From NCBI GenBank assembly GCA_016839055.1, contig JAEKNX010000002.1, positions 310,001 to 374,000 of the forward strand: a DNA stretch of 64,000 nt, written 5' to 3'. Positions within the stretch are counted from its first letter, which is position 1. Each line of letters starts with the position of its first letter. The translations under genes were made by a program, and so were the position numbers. This document shows positions 8,750 to 16,207 of the stretch, in pieces. Under the pieces are notes generated by a model that saw nothing but the letters and a program-made list of their open reading frames with translations, ran no database searches and was not told where the DNA came from. The stretch comes from Spirochaetales bacterium (lineage in GTDB: Bacteria > Spirochaetota > Spirochaetia > UBA9216).

Positions 8750-9685
8750 TTATTCGTAAATAGATGCAATTTTTTCCGCGCTGCCCCTGATAATGCTCCT
8801 CAGATAAGCCGGCTCCAGGACCTCGACAAATTCACCGAAGCTGAGAATGTAACCGTAGAGCCAGCCGGACTCCGGCATCATGAGTCTGACCGTAAGGCTT
8901 TTTTCATCTTCGGATACAATATCGCCGCCGCCGTAGAACTCTTCAATCAAGGGTTTCATGACGGTGGAAAACCTGAGCTTTAGCTCGATATTCTGACTGT
9001 CAAGTTCCAGTCTGTTTTCATCATTGAAATCATCAAAAGCTTTGTCTCTCCGCTTAAAACCTCCGGCGAGAATTTCCGGCTCCTTGATTCTGGATATCCT
9101 GAAGATACGGTAATCATCTTTAAGCCGGCAGTAGCCGAACAGATACCAGGCACGCCATCTGAAGACCATAGTCATGGGTTCTACAGTCCGGATTACAGTT
9201 TCGAATTTATTGTTGGTATAACTGAAATTAACGAGGCGCTCAGATTCTACCGCTTTATTGATAATCGCGAATATCCGGCGGTTCTCAGCATTACCCCCAA
9301 GCATGCTGAAATCGATGTGGAGTTTTTCATTCTTCTCATGAAAGAGATCTTTTCCGAGCTCAGGGACGAGGCCGGTTATCTTTTCAATGGTATTGTCAAT
9401 TTTTTTGTCTTCTATTGATGAGCCAATTCCTTTCAAAGCGGTGATGATGTAGTAAAGATCATCCATACTCAGCAGCTGCCTGTCCATTTTATATGTATCC
9501 ATGATGCCGTATCCGCCGTTTGGACCCTGAATACTTATGACAGGCACCCCCGCAAGGTCGATTGTTTCCATATCTCGCTGAATAGTCCTGATTGATACTT
9601 CAAATCGGTTGGACAGTTCACGAGCACTTACAAGATCGCGGTTCAGCAGGTAAATAATAATAGAAAGCAGTCTGTCTATCTTCAT
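8750..9685 (-). CDS. WYL-domain transcriptional regulator (YafY-like)
   Basis: 311 residues. The N-terminal winged HTH (residues 1-57, HTH_11 type: LLSIIIYLLNRDLVSARELS) is followed by a WYL sensor domain with EPMTMVFRWRAWYLFGYC near residue 165 and a C-terminal WCX-like region. WYL domains bind ligands or nucleic acid. Probably regulates its own operon with the GyrI-like gene. No Shine-Dalgarno precedes ATG; a strong promoter ends 8 nt upstream, so the transcript may be leaderless. Confidence 0.88.
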   Translation of the reverse strand: MKIDRLLSIIIYLLNRDLVSARELSNRFEVSIRTIQRDMETIDLAGVPVISIQGPNGGYGIMDTYKMDRQLLSMDDLYYIITALKGIGSSIEDKKIDNTIEKITGLVPELGKDLFHEKNEKLHIDFSMLGGNAENRRIFAIINKAVESERLVNFSYTNNKFETVIRTVEPMTMVFRWRAWYLFGYCRLKDDYRIFRISRIKEPEILAGGFKRRDKAFDDFNDENRLELDSQNIELKLRFSTVMKPLIEEFYGGGDIVSEDEKSLTVRLMMPESGWLYGYILSFGEFVEVLEPAYLRSIIRGSAEKIASIYE

Positions 9686-9693
9686 ATGAGCTG

Positions 9694-9722
9694 ATCATAG
9701 AAGAAGTGCCCGAGGCCGTCAA
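9694..9722 (-). promoter_or_regulatory. Promoter of the WYL regulator, leaderless geometry
   Basis: On the minus strand TTGACG (9722-9717), a 17-bp spacer and TATGAT (9699-9694). The ATG begins 8 nt after the -10 box, so transcription should start at or next to the A of ATG. Confidence 0.6.
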
Positions 9723-9742
9723 GAATAAATAAGTAATAGAAG

Positions 9743-9789
9743 CTCTGTCAAAAATTATGTTATTGAAAACCTGCAGTATTTTTACAGAG
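9743..9789. repeat. Long imperfect hairpin in divergent intergenic region
   Basis: The 245-bp gap between the WYL regulator and the zinc-ribbon gene holds CTCTGT-C-AAAAAT and ATTTTTACAGAG, 12 bp of pairing with one bulged C around a 22-nt loop. It lies between the two divergent promoters. Possible bidirectional attenuator; no function shown. Confidence 0.4.
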
Positions 9790-9838
9790 TCTTTGAAATT
9801 CCCTCAATATACTGAATACAGGATTCTGCTTCCATCGG

Positions 9839-9867
9839 TTGACTTTTTTACTCATCAAAGATATATT
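9839..9867 (+). promoter_or_regulatory. Sigma-70-type promoter of the zinc-ribbon gene
   Basis: TTGACT, 17-bp spacer, TATATT. The leader of about 55 nt contains a CAGGC-CGAA-GCCTG hairpin and then AAAGGAG before the ATG at 9930. Confidence 0.6.
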
Positions 9868-9929
9868 TAACGACCTATTATATGGAATAACGCCTCAGGC
9901 CGAAGCCTGGGTCTTGAAAGGAGATATAG

Positions 9930-10124
9930 ATGTCAAAATCACATAGAGGCTTTGGTATTCGTGAATTAATAAGCAACGGCAGAGGGACATGTCCCGTATG
10001 CAAAAGAACTGGCATTAAAGTACTTTACGAATATGAGAAAGATGAGAAAAAAATGATGATCTGCAAGCAGTGTAAGGTTGCAATTCCCCGTGGAAAGAAA
10101 GCCGACGAAGTAGCAGCTCTTTAA
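9930..10124 (+). CDS. Small zinc-ribbon protein
   Basis: 64 residues with two CxxC knuckles (Cys21/Cys24 in CPVC and Cys45/Cys48 in CKQC) forming a rubredoxin-like zinc ribbon, preceded by GFGIRELISNGRGT and followed by a basic tail. Similar short proteins exist in other spirochaetes, from memory; no function is assigned. It has its own promoter, a good ribosome-binding site and its own terminator, so it is an independent, probably well-expressed gene. RNA or ribosome association is a reasonable guess from charge and size only. Confidence 0.75.
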   Translation: MSKSHRGFGIRELISNGRGTCPVCKRTGIKVLYEYEKDEKKMMICKQCKVAIPRGKKADEVAAL

Positions 10125-10150
10125 TCAATTTTTTAAACGAAAACCAAGAA

Positions 10151-10178
10151 AGTCCGGCATCTGTCCGGGCTTTTTTTT
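10151..10178 (+). terminator. Rho-independent terminator after the zinc-ribbon gene
   Basis: AGTCCGG, loop CATCTGT and CCGGGCT form a 7-bp stem with one G-U pair, followed by eight T. Confidence 0.85.
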
Positions 10179-10253
10179 GGTTTTGCCCTGAGACTCGAGC
10201 ATGACACCATGGGAATGAATAATATTTCGTAGAAATTGAGCCTTTAAGGGCTG

Positions 10254-11513
10254 TCAGATGGAATTAAGCAGGTCTTCGATACTGTATTTTCTGAGGGCTT
10301 CGGTCCCGTGATTGTAGAATTTATATATCTGTTTCACTGCCTCGAGCTTGTGATCGGAAGAGGGTTTAAACCTTCCGAACAGTGATTCAATGAGGTCGGC
10401 CCCTGTTATCCCGGACAGGCTTCGGGCCGGAACCCAGCTCATAGGTTCTTCTCCTACAGTGAGCAGGAGATCATTTTCGACAAACATCGAAGTAATCTGC
10501 ATGATATCGATTATTGATGAAGAAAAAATGAGGCAAAGATCGTCAACTGTCAGCGGTTTATCTCCTGTTTGAAAATTTTCGGATATTTTCAGATATATCT
10601 GAAATCCGAAGATTAGCCGTTCTACCGGATTCATTTCAAAAACCTCCACGCCATTTGAAGTTGTGCCCCAGTGCTGGTGAATCCAGGCCAGCTCCATCGA
10701 TCCGATTATTATCATCCAGAGTATATATACCCAGAAGAGAAATATCGGAATAACCGCCATCGTGCCGTATATTACAGATGCTCTGATAGCCCAGCTTGAG
10801 ATATTAACAAAGCCGTATTTTGCCAGTTCCCAGAATATGGCTCCGCTTAAAGAAGCAATGCAGATGCTTTTGAATTTGACTTTCCCCGACGGCGCGAGAC
10901 CCGTGATGAGCATGATGAGCAGGAATTCGACGATAAAGGGTGTTATTCTCAGAATCAGGCGGTTAAACCATGCAAAGTTTTCAACTGCTACAAAAGAAAA
11001 ATTTAGGCTCGAAGATATTGAAGTACTTACTGCCAGAAGAAGGGTTCCGACTATAATTACGGAGGCATAGGTCGTGAATTTACTGAGAAAATTCTTTTTC
11101 ACCCTGCTTCCCCAGACCGCATTTAGGTTCACATTTATAGTATTCAGTAGAAGAATGCTGGTAAGGATGAAGAAAATTAGACCGACGACTCCCAGTTTGT
11201 CAGAGTTTTCAAGGAAGTGTTCGAGGATGCTGTTAACTTCGGCCTGCTTTGTCGGAACAAGCAGTTGGACGATGAATCCGGTTATTTGATTTTGAACAGA
11301 AACAAGCGCCCCGAAGGCGTTCAGTAATGAAATTACAACCGCTGCAAAGGGAACCACCGACAGCAGGGTAGTGAACGCAAGGCTTCCTGCCCGCGCAAAA
11401 CCCGCATCTTTGGTGAATTTTATATAGATTCGGCAAACAAGCTGCAGAATTTTAATTAAAAGGGAAAGCGGCTGCCTGTAAACCTCAGCCTGCAGATTAA
11501 GTATCTTGTTCAT
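10254..11513 (-). CDS. YihY/BrkB-family inner-membrane protein
   Basis: 419 residues. The first 290 carry the YihY pattern: a DAGFARAGSLAFTTLLSVVPFAAVV segment (read in part as AGSLAFTTLLSVVPF near residue 42), then five more hydrophobic helices, with WGSRVKKNF and a G-Y-G region near 245. A cytoplasmic tail of about 130 residues contains a winged-helix-like part, common in longer members. Role in the envelope is unknown; the old RNase BN annotation of this family is wrong. No Shine-Dalgarno is visible before ATG. Divergent from murC with paired GTAATTAC palindromes between. Confidence 0.87.
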   Translation of the reverse strand: MNKILNLQAEVYRQPLSLLIKILQLVCRIYIKFTKDAGFARAGSLAFTTLLSVVPFAAVVISLLNAFGALVSVQNQITGFIVQLLVPTKQAEVNSILEHFLENSDKLGVVGLIFFILTSILLLNTINVNLNAVWGSRVKKNFLSKFTTYASVIIVGTLLLAVSTSISSSLNFSFVAVENFAWFNRLILRITPFIVEFLLIMLITGLAPSGKVKFKSICIASLSGAIFWELAKYGFVNISSWAIRASVIYGTMAVIPIFLFWVYILWMIIIGSMELAWIHQHWGTTSNGVEVFEMNPVERLIFGFQIYLKISENFQTGDKPLTVDDLCLIFSSSIIDIMQITSMFVENDLLLTVGEEPMSWVPARSLSGITGADLIESLFGRFKPSSDHKLEAVKQIYKFYNHGTEALRKYSIEDLLNSI

Positions 11514-11526
11514 ATTTTATTTTATC

Positions 11527-11571
11527 GGTAATTACACTGTTGTTCTACATATTGTCCTTAATGTAATTACC
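11527..11571. promoter_or_regulatory. Paired palindromes in the yihY-murC divergent region
   Basis: GGTAATTACA (11527-11536) and TGTAATTACC (11562-11571) are a perfect 10-bp inverted repeat, and each arm contains the self-palindrome GTAATTAC. The two palindromes are 35 bp apart, and a third partial copy (TGTAATT) follows at 11575. This looks like a two-site operator serving both divergent genes. Confidence 0.5.
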
Positions 11572-11579
11572 AGCTGTAA

Positions 11580-11608
11580 TTGAAATTATCATGATAATAA
11601 TCTATGAT
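11580..11608 (+). promoter_or_regulatory. Promoter of murC, leaderless geometry
   Basis: TTGAAA, 17-bp spacer, TATGAT; the murC ATG begins 5 nt after the -10 box. The only purine run (AGGG) touches the ATG with one base between, too close to act as a Shine-Dalgarno. Confidence 0.6.
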
Positions 11609-11613
11609 AGGGC

Positions 11614-13065
11614 ATGATTGAAAAGCTTTTATCGGATCTGAGCGGATCCATTATTTATTTTGTTGGAATTAAAGGAACAGGGATGACAGCCCTCGCCGAG
11701 ATCTTCAGAGCCCGCGGCGCGATTGTCACCGGTTCTGATGTATGCGACAAGTTTTACACCGATGATATTCTCTCTGAAATGGGTATTCCAGTGTTCGAGG
11801 GATTCAAGGCGAAAAATCTGCCCGAGAGCACCGCCCTCCTGGTACACTCCGCCGCCTATTCTCCCGAGACAAACCCGGAAATAATCGAAGCCGGGAGGCG
11901 GAACCTCCCTATTCTTTCCTACCCCGAGGCGCTTGGAATTCTATCAAGGGAAGGCAAGGCGGCCGCGATTGCCGGGGTTCACGGGAAAACCACAACAACA
12001 GCAATGGTGGGAACGCTGATAAAGGAAGTAGGCTTGGCCGCTTCCGTACTGACCGGCTCAGCCGCGGCGAACTTTAATGGAAGATCTACAATGGTTCTGG
12101 GTGATAAATATTTTGTAGCCGAGACCTGTGAATATAAACGTAATTTTTTGAACTTCAGTCCGGATTACATGATTATAACCAGCATAGAAGCTGATCATCT
12201 TGATTATTACAAGGATTTTGATGACGTGCTCAGCGCATTTGTGGAGTATGCCGGAAGGCTCTCTGAAGGGGGCAGGCTGATCTACTGCGCCGATGATGCG
12301 GGAACGGTTCAGGCTGCAGATAAAATCCGCGGTCTGCGATCCGATCTCTGTTTTCATCCCTACGGGTTTACTGCTGAGGGTGATTACAGGCTCTCCTCCT
12401 ATCGGCGGGAATCAGGCCGACAGCTTTTCAGGCTTGATAAGTTCGAAAATCGTGATTTCGCCATAAATGTGCCCGGAATGCATAATATTCTTAACTCCGC
12501 GGCCGCGGCTGTGCTTCTGACTGTAATGCTTGATGACGAGAACCGCGGTGATGAAGCGGAAGATGGAATTGCCTCCGGCCTCATGAAATTCAGAGGAACC
12601 AAGAGGCGATCCGAGATTATCGGTGAGGCAGGCGGGATTCTTGTAATGGATGATTATGGACATCATCCCGCAGCGATAAAGACAACCATTGACGGTATCC
12701 GGGACTTTTATCCCGACAGAAGGATTCTCGTCGATTTCATGAGTCATACTTATTCGAGAACCGAAGCGCTGCTGGATGGTTTCAGCAAGGCATTCGGATC
12801 AGCGGATGTTGTTATGCTGCACAAGATATACGCGTCGGCACGGGAGGCCGCCGGAACAGTTACCGGTAGGGATCTATATGATAAAACCTGCGGACATCAT
12901 TCAAATGTCAGTTATTTTGAAGAGGTTATGGATGCCTGGGACTTCCTCGAACAGGAGATCCGGCCTGGGGATCTCTTTGTAACAATGGGAGCCGGCGACA
13001 ACTGGAAACTCGGATATAGACTGTATGAAAAATTAACAGAAAATCAACAAGGATGCGCCGAATGA
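11614..13065 (+). CDS. murC: UDP-N-acetylmuramate--L-alanine ligase
   Basis: 483 residues with the three Mur ligase domains: nucleotide-binding GIKGTGM near residue 19, ATP loop GVHGKTTTT near 121, the DDYGHHP segment near 346 and SHTYSRT near 376. It adds L-Ala to UDP-MurNAc in the cytoplasm. The spacing and HTYSRTEALL motif fit MurC; Mpl, a close paralogue, cannot be excluded without an alignment. The TGA overlaps the yicC ATG (ATGA). Promoter and start suggest a leaderless message. Confidence 0.85.
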   Translation: MIEKLLSDLSGSIIYFVGIKGTGMTALAEIFRARGAIVTGSDVCDKFYTDDILSEMGIPVFEGFKAKNLPESTALLVHSAAYSPETNPEIIEAGRRNLPILSYPEALGILSREGKAAAIAGVHGKTTTTAMVGTLIKEVGLAASVLTGSAAANFNGRSTMVLGDKYFVAETCEYKRNFLNFSPDYMIITSIEADHLDYYKDFDDVLSAFVEYAGRLSEGGRLIYCADDAGTVQAADKIRGLRSDLCFHPYGFTAEGDYRLSSYRRESGRQLFRLDKFENRDFAINVPGMHNILNSAAAAVLLTVMLDDENRGDEAEDGIASGLMKFRGTKRRSEIIGEAGGILVMDDYGHHPAAIKTTIDGIRDFYPDRRILVDFMSHTYSRTEALLDGFSKAFGSADVVMLHKIYASAREAAGTVTGRDLYDKTCGHHSNVSYFEEVMDAWDFLEQEIRPGDLFVTMGAGDNWKLGYRLYEKLTENQQGCAE

Positions 13066-13928
13066 AAAGTATGACAGGATATGGATACTCAGAGTACCAG
13101 GATGAAAAACTTCATGTGACCCTCGAGCTTAAATCATATAACAACAGATATCTTGATATAATTATTAACCAGCCGTCCTTCCTAAATCCGCTGGAGCAGG
13201 AACTCAGGAAATATATCTCGAATAATGCGGAGCGGGGCAGGGTTGAACTCTATGTCCGCGTACGTGAGCTCGAGGAGGACCTTGTCCTGCATTTAGACCG
13301 GAGCGCCGCGGCATCCTATGCCCAAACCCTCCGCGAACTTGCCCGGATGGCTGGACTCAGCGACAAGATTGAATTATCACATCTGCTTGCCTTCGAAGGA
13401 ATACTGAAAACCGAGAAAAAACGTGACCTTGATAATTACCGGAACCAGATTATGCCGCTTCTTGAAAGCTGCTTTTCTCAGTGGGAAGAATCAAGGCTCG
13501 TCGAGGGGCGGTCTACTGAAGAAGATATAAAAAATAGTATAGCTGTAATATATGAGGCCATCGGCTTATTCGAAGATAAAGCCTCCGAGATTGAAACAAA
13601 TATCAAGACCAATATTCGAAAAAGATTTAATGAAGTACTTGGTGATCAGATTGATGAGCAGCGGATTCTTACCGAAACCGCGGTTCTCATAGTCAAGTAT
13701 TCGATAAACGAAGAGATTGTCAGACTGAAAGGGCATCTTGATTCATTTCTCGTGGCAGCATCCACCGGTGAGGCCGTCGGCAAGAAACTTGATTTCATAT
13801 GTCAGGAGATAAATAGAGAGGTCAATACAATAGGTTCAAAATCATTTATTCTTGAAGTCAACCAGAGAGTAATTGAGGTTAAAGACAGCCTCGAAAATAT
13901 TAGAGAACAGCTTAGGAATGTAGAGTAG
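13062..13928 (+). CDS. yicC: YicC-family endoribonuclease
   Basis: 288 residues. Begins MKSMTGYG, the family hallmark, with SYNNRYLDI near residue 28 and the conserved C-terminal block KLDFICQEINREVNT near 247. YicC-type proteins are recently recognised endoribonucleases. Start placed at 13062, where AAGGA lies 8 bp upstream and the hallmark begins; an ATG three codons earlier has no ribosome-binding site. It overlaps murC by four bases and precedes the kinase by one base. Confidence 0.92.
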   Translation: MKSMTGYGYSEYQDEKLHVTLELKSYNNRYLDIIINQPSFLNPLEQELRKYISNNAERGRVELYVRVRELEEDLVLHLDRSAAASYAQTLRELARMAGLSDKIELSHLLAFEGILKTEKKRDLDNYRNQIMPLLESCFSQWEESRLVEGRSTEEDIKNSIAVIYEAIGLFEDKASEIETNIKTNIRKRFNEVLGDQIDEQRILTETAVLIVKYSINEEIVRLKGHLDSFLVAASTGEAVGKKLDFICQEINREVNTIGSKSFILEVNQRVIEVKDSLENIREQLRNVE

Positions 13929-13929
13929 T

Positions 13930-14457
13930 ATGAAAAAGGGAATCAAGATAGCAATATCCGGAAAGAGCGGCTGCGGGAACTCGACCGTCAGCAAGCTTGT
14001 GGCAGAAAAACTTGAGCTGCGGATGATAAATTATACCTTCAGGCAGCTGGCCGAAGAAAAGGGCCTTGAGTTCTGGGATCTCTGCGAGAAGGCGAAAGAT
14101 GATTTCTCCTATGATCGTGAGCTCGATACAAAGCAGGTTGCTATGGCCTCCGGAGGTGACTGTGTTCTTGGAAGCAGGCTTGCTGTATGGATGCTTGAGA
14201 AAGCAGATCTGAAAATTTTTCTTACTGCTTCGGCCGGGACACGGGCAAAGAGAATACATACCCGCGAAGGCGGTGATTATGATGAAGTCCTTCGGATAAC
14301 TGAAGATCGAGACCTGAATGATTCAGGCCGGTATAGGGCTATCTATGATATTGATACCGATGAGCACGGCTTTGTTGATATCGTAATCAATACCGACAGG
14401 CTGGATCAGCATCAGGTTTCCGACATAATCGTAAAAGCCGCATCTGTCCTTGTTTAA
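13930..14457 (+). CDS. Cytidylate-kinase-like protein with altered Walker A
   Basis: 175 residues of the archaeal-type CMP kinase fold: P-loop region at residues 11-19, FRQLAEEKG near 36, DRELDTKQ near 62, a GSRLAVWML segment near 79 and the lid R-x-x-x-R region (RAKRIHTRE). The P-loop reads GKSGCGNST, so the invariant lysine is Asn. It occupies the place between yicC and rpoZ that gmk holds in many bacteria, but shows no guanylate-kinase motif. Either a kinase with altered phosphate binding or a non-catalytic regulator. Confidence 0.8.
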   Translation: MKKGIKIAISGKSGCGNSTVSKLVAEKLELRMINYTFRQLAEEKGLEFWDLCEKAKDDFSYDRELDTKQVAMASGGDCVLGSRLAVWMLEKADLKIFLTASAGTRAKRIHTREGGDYDEVLRITEDRDLNDSGRYRAIYDIDTDEHGFVDIVINTDRLDQHQVSDIIVKAASVLV

Positions 14458-14471
14458 AGTGATCCGGTATA

Positions 14472-14500
14472 TTTACACTTTATAGATTTGCTGATATTGT
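14472..14500 (+). promoter_or_regulatory. Possible promoter of rpoZ-miaA
   Basis: TTTACA, 17-bp spacer, TATTGT, in the 76-bp gap before rpoZ. It is framed by the inverted repeat ATTTACA (14471-14477) and TGTAAAT (14498-14504). Confidence 0.4.
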
Positions 14501-14533
14501 AAATGATTATTCTTATATATTCAGGAGTTATTG

Positions 14534-14725
14534 ATGGTTATCCCTCTAAACAAAATAGTTGATCTTCAGGATGATGTTTATGCCTGTACCTGTGCTATCA
14601 TCAAGAGAGCGCAGCAGGTTACCGTCGCCGGGGACGAAGAAGTAGATAAAAATAACGGCAAGGTTGTTACAGTTGCCATTGACCAGATTCTTTCCGCTAA
14701 AGTAGAGTACGAAATCGAGGAATAG
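14534..14725 (+). CDS. rpoZ: RNA polymerase omega subunit
   Basis: 63 residues. The body IPLNKIVDLQDDVYACTCA followed by IKRAQQVT and a C-terminal VATV-like AIDQILSAKVEYEIEE matches the short omega subunits of spirochaetes, with the conserved helix that clamps the beta' C-terminus. Start set at ATG 14534 (AGGAG 6 bp upstream) rather than the adjacent TTG. The position between yicC and miaA supports the call. Identification rests on size, pattern and context rather than strong motifs. Confidence 0.75.
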   Translation: MVIPLNKIVDLQDDVYACTCAIIKRAQQVTVAGDEEVDKNNGKVVTVAIDQILSAKVEYEIEE

Positions 14726-14734
14726 TATCCGGGC

Positions 14735-15649
14735 ATGAAAAAAATCCCGATTATTCTGATTTTCGGCCCTACCGCGGTAGGGAAAACAGAACTCCTTTTA
14801 TCACCAGTTTTTAATAATTCAGAAATTATCAACGCCGACTCGATGCAGGTTTATCGGGGAATGGATATCGGCACAGCAAAGCCCGATAAGGGTTTTCTTA
14901 AACGGGTGAAGCATCACCTGATCGATATCCGCAACCCCGGTGAGCAGTTTCATGCCGGTGAATTTGTGCAGCTTGCGGACAGCCTTGCCGAGGATATTAC
15001 CTCCTCGGGCAAGCTCGCTGTAATCTGCGGGGGATCCGGATTTTACTTAAGGAACTTCATCTACGGACTTCCTGAGGCTCCTCCCTCTGATGAATCAGTC
15101 AGAAACGAGCTGCAGGCCAAACTGTCCGCAAAGGGCGCTGTAGAGCTCTACAAGAGACTCCAGAGCGTAGATCCGGTGGCAGCCAGTAGAATTGAGTTGA
15201 ATGACCACTACAGGATTGTCCGTGCCCTTGAAGTGTATAAGGTCTCAGGAAAACCTCTGTCGAGTTTCAGCATTCCTGATAAGCCCAGAGCTAAGTATGA
15301 TATTTATCTAATCGGGCTGCAGAGGGACAGAAGTGTCCTTTATGAGAGAATTAATGAGCGTGTGGATCTCATGTTTAATTCCGGACTCGGAGAAGAAATT
15401 GATAGATTGAAGGCTGAAGGCTGTGATGCCGGTTCTCCCGGGATGAGGGGGATAGGGTATCGTGAGTTTTTTCAGGCAGAATCCCAAGGCTTTGGTCCTG
15501 AACGCGTTGTGGAATTGATCAAGCGCAATTCAAGACATTACGCTAAACGTCAGATTACTTATTTCAGACAGCTCGAATCAATAAACTGGTTTCAGCCAGA
15601 TGATGTTGAGGGCATAAACCTTGGAATTAGACATTTTCTCGAAAGATAA
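14735..15649 (+). CDS. miaA: tRNA dimethylallyltransferase
   Basis: 304 residues. P-loop GPTAVGKTEL at residues 11-20, DSMQVYRGMDIGTAKP near 36, GGSGFYLRNFIYGLP near 98 and the C-terminal RNSRHYAKRQITYFR block that contacts tRNA. It transfers the dimethylallyl group to A37 of tRNAs reading UNN codons. It follows rpoZ by 9 bp, and its 3' end overlaps the convergent AMMECR1 gene by 23 bp. Confidence 0.95.
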   Translation: MKKIPIILIFGPTAVGKTELLLSPVFNNSEIINADSMQVYRGMDIGTAKPDKGFLKRVKHHLIDIRNPGEQFHAGEFVQLADSLAEDITSSGKLAVICGGSGFYLRNFIYGLPEAPPSDESVRNELQAKLSAKGAVELYKRLQSVDPVAASRIELNDHYRIVRALEVYKVSGKPLSSFSIPDKPRAKYDIYLIGLQRDRSVLYERINERVDLMFNSGLGEEIDRLKAEGCDAGSPGMRGIGYREFFQAESQGFGPERVVELIKRNSRHYAKRQITYFRQLESINWFQPDDVEGINLGIRHFLER

Positions 15650-16178
15650 CCGCCGAAAAGATTTCAATAACGGTAGACGGATCCTTCCAGGCGTTGACAG
15701 GCAGCCCTGCTTTCATGCAGGTATGCTGCAGGAAGGTCATTCTGTCCCATCCCTGTTCGAGTGCAACCTGAGGCAGAAGAACTCCGCCTGAAAAACCTTT
15801 CTGCATGTAGATTCCGTGTTTTCCCGTTTCAATTTCCGATACATCCTTAATCTTCCATAGAGGGGAGAGTACTGAAATCTCAATATCTATGAGTTCGAGC
15901 TCCTCGGTTCTCAGGGGCGGGAATCTCGGATCCTCAAATGCGCTTGAATGGGCCATCTCCCTGATGGTCTCAATTAGGGGGCGGCGGCCGATTATGTTCC
16001 CTATGCATCCCCTGAGTATTCCCTGTTTGTGCAGGGTCACAAATGCTCCGCATACTTCGCTTAGATGATCAGTCGGCTCAGGGTAGGCGGGTTTTTTGCC
16101 GGAAAGATCTGCTTTTATTCTCTCTCGTGCCGTTATAAGCAGAATGTCTTTTTCTTTTTCACTGAGTGTGAAATCCAT
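15627..16178 (-). CDS. AMMECR1-domain protein (AmmeMemoRadiSam system protein A-like)
   Basis: 183 residues, a complete AMMECR1 domain: CGAFVTLHKQGILRGCIG near residue 44, DPRFPPL near 83, and ISVLSP and GVLLPQVALEQGW in the second half. The family function is uncertain; bacterial members often accompany a Memo-domain protein and a radical-SAM enzyme, neither of which is in view here. GAGGGGG precedes the start on the minus strand. Confidence 0.9.
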   Translation of the reverse strand: MDFTLSEKEKDILLITARERIKADLSGKKPAYPEPTDHLSEVCGAFVTLHKQGILRGCIGNIIGRRPLIETIREMAHSSAFEDPRFPPLRTEELELIDIEISVLSPLWKIKDVSEIETGKHGIYMQKGFSGGVLLPQVALEQGWDRMTFLQHTCMKAGLPVNAWKDPSTVIEIFSAVIFRENV

Positions 16179-16207
16179 AGAAACCCCCTCTGTTTTTTTC
16201 AGATGAA

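Noticed and set aside
11614-13065. Mpl (UDP-MurNAc tripeptide ligase) instead of MurC
   Set aside because: The motif set and length fit MurC better, but the distinction rests on memory of family patterns rather than an alignment.
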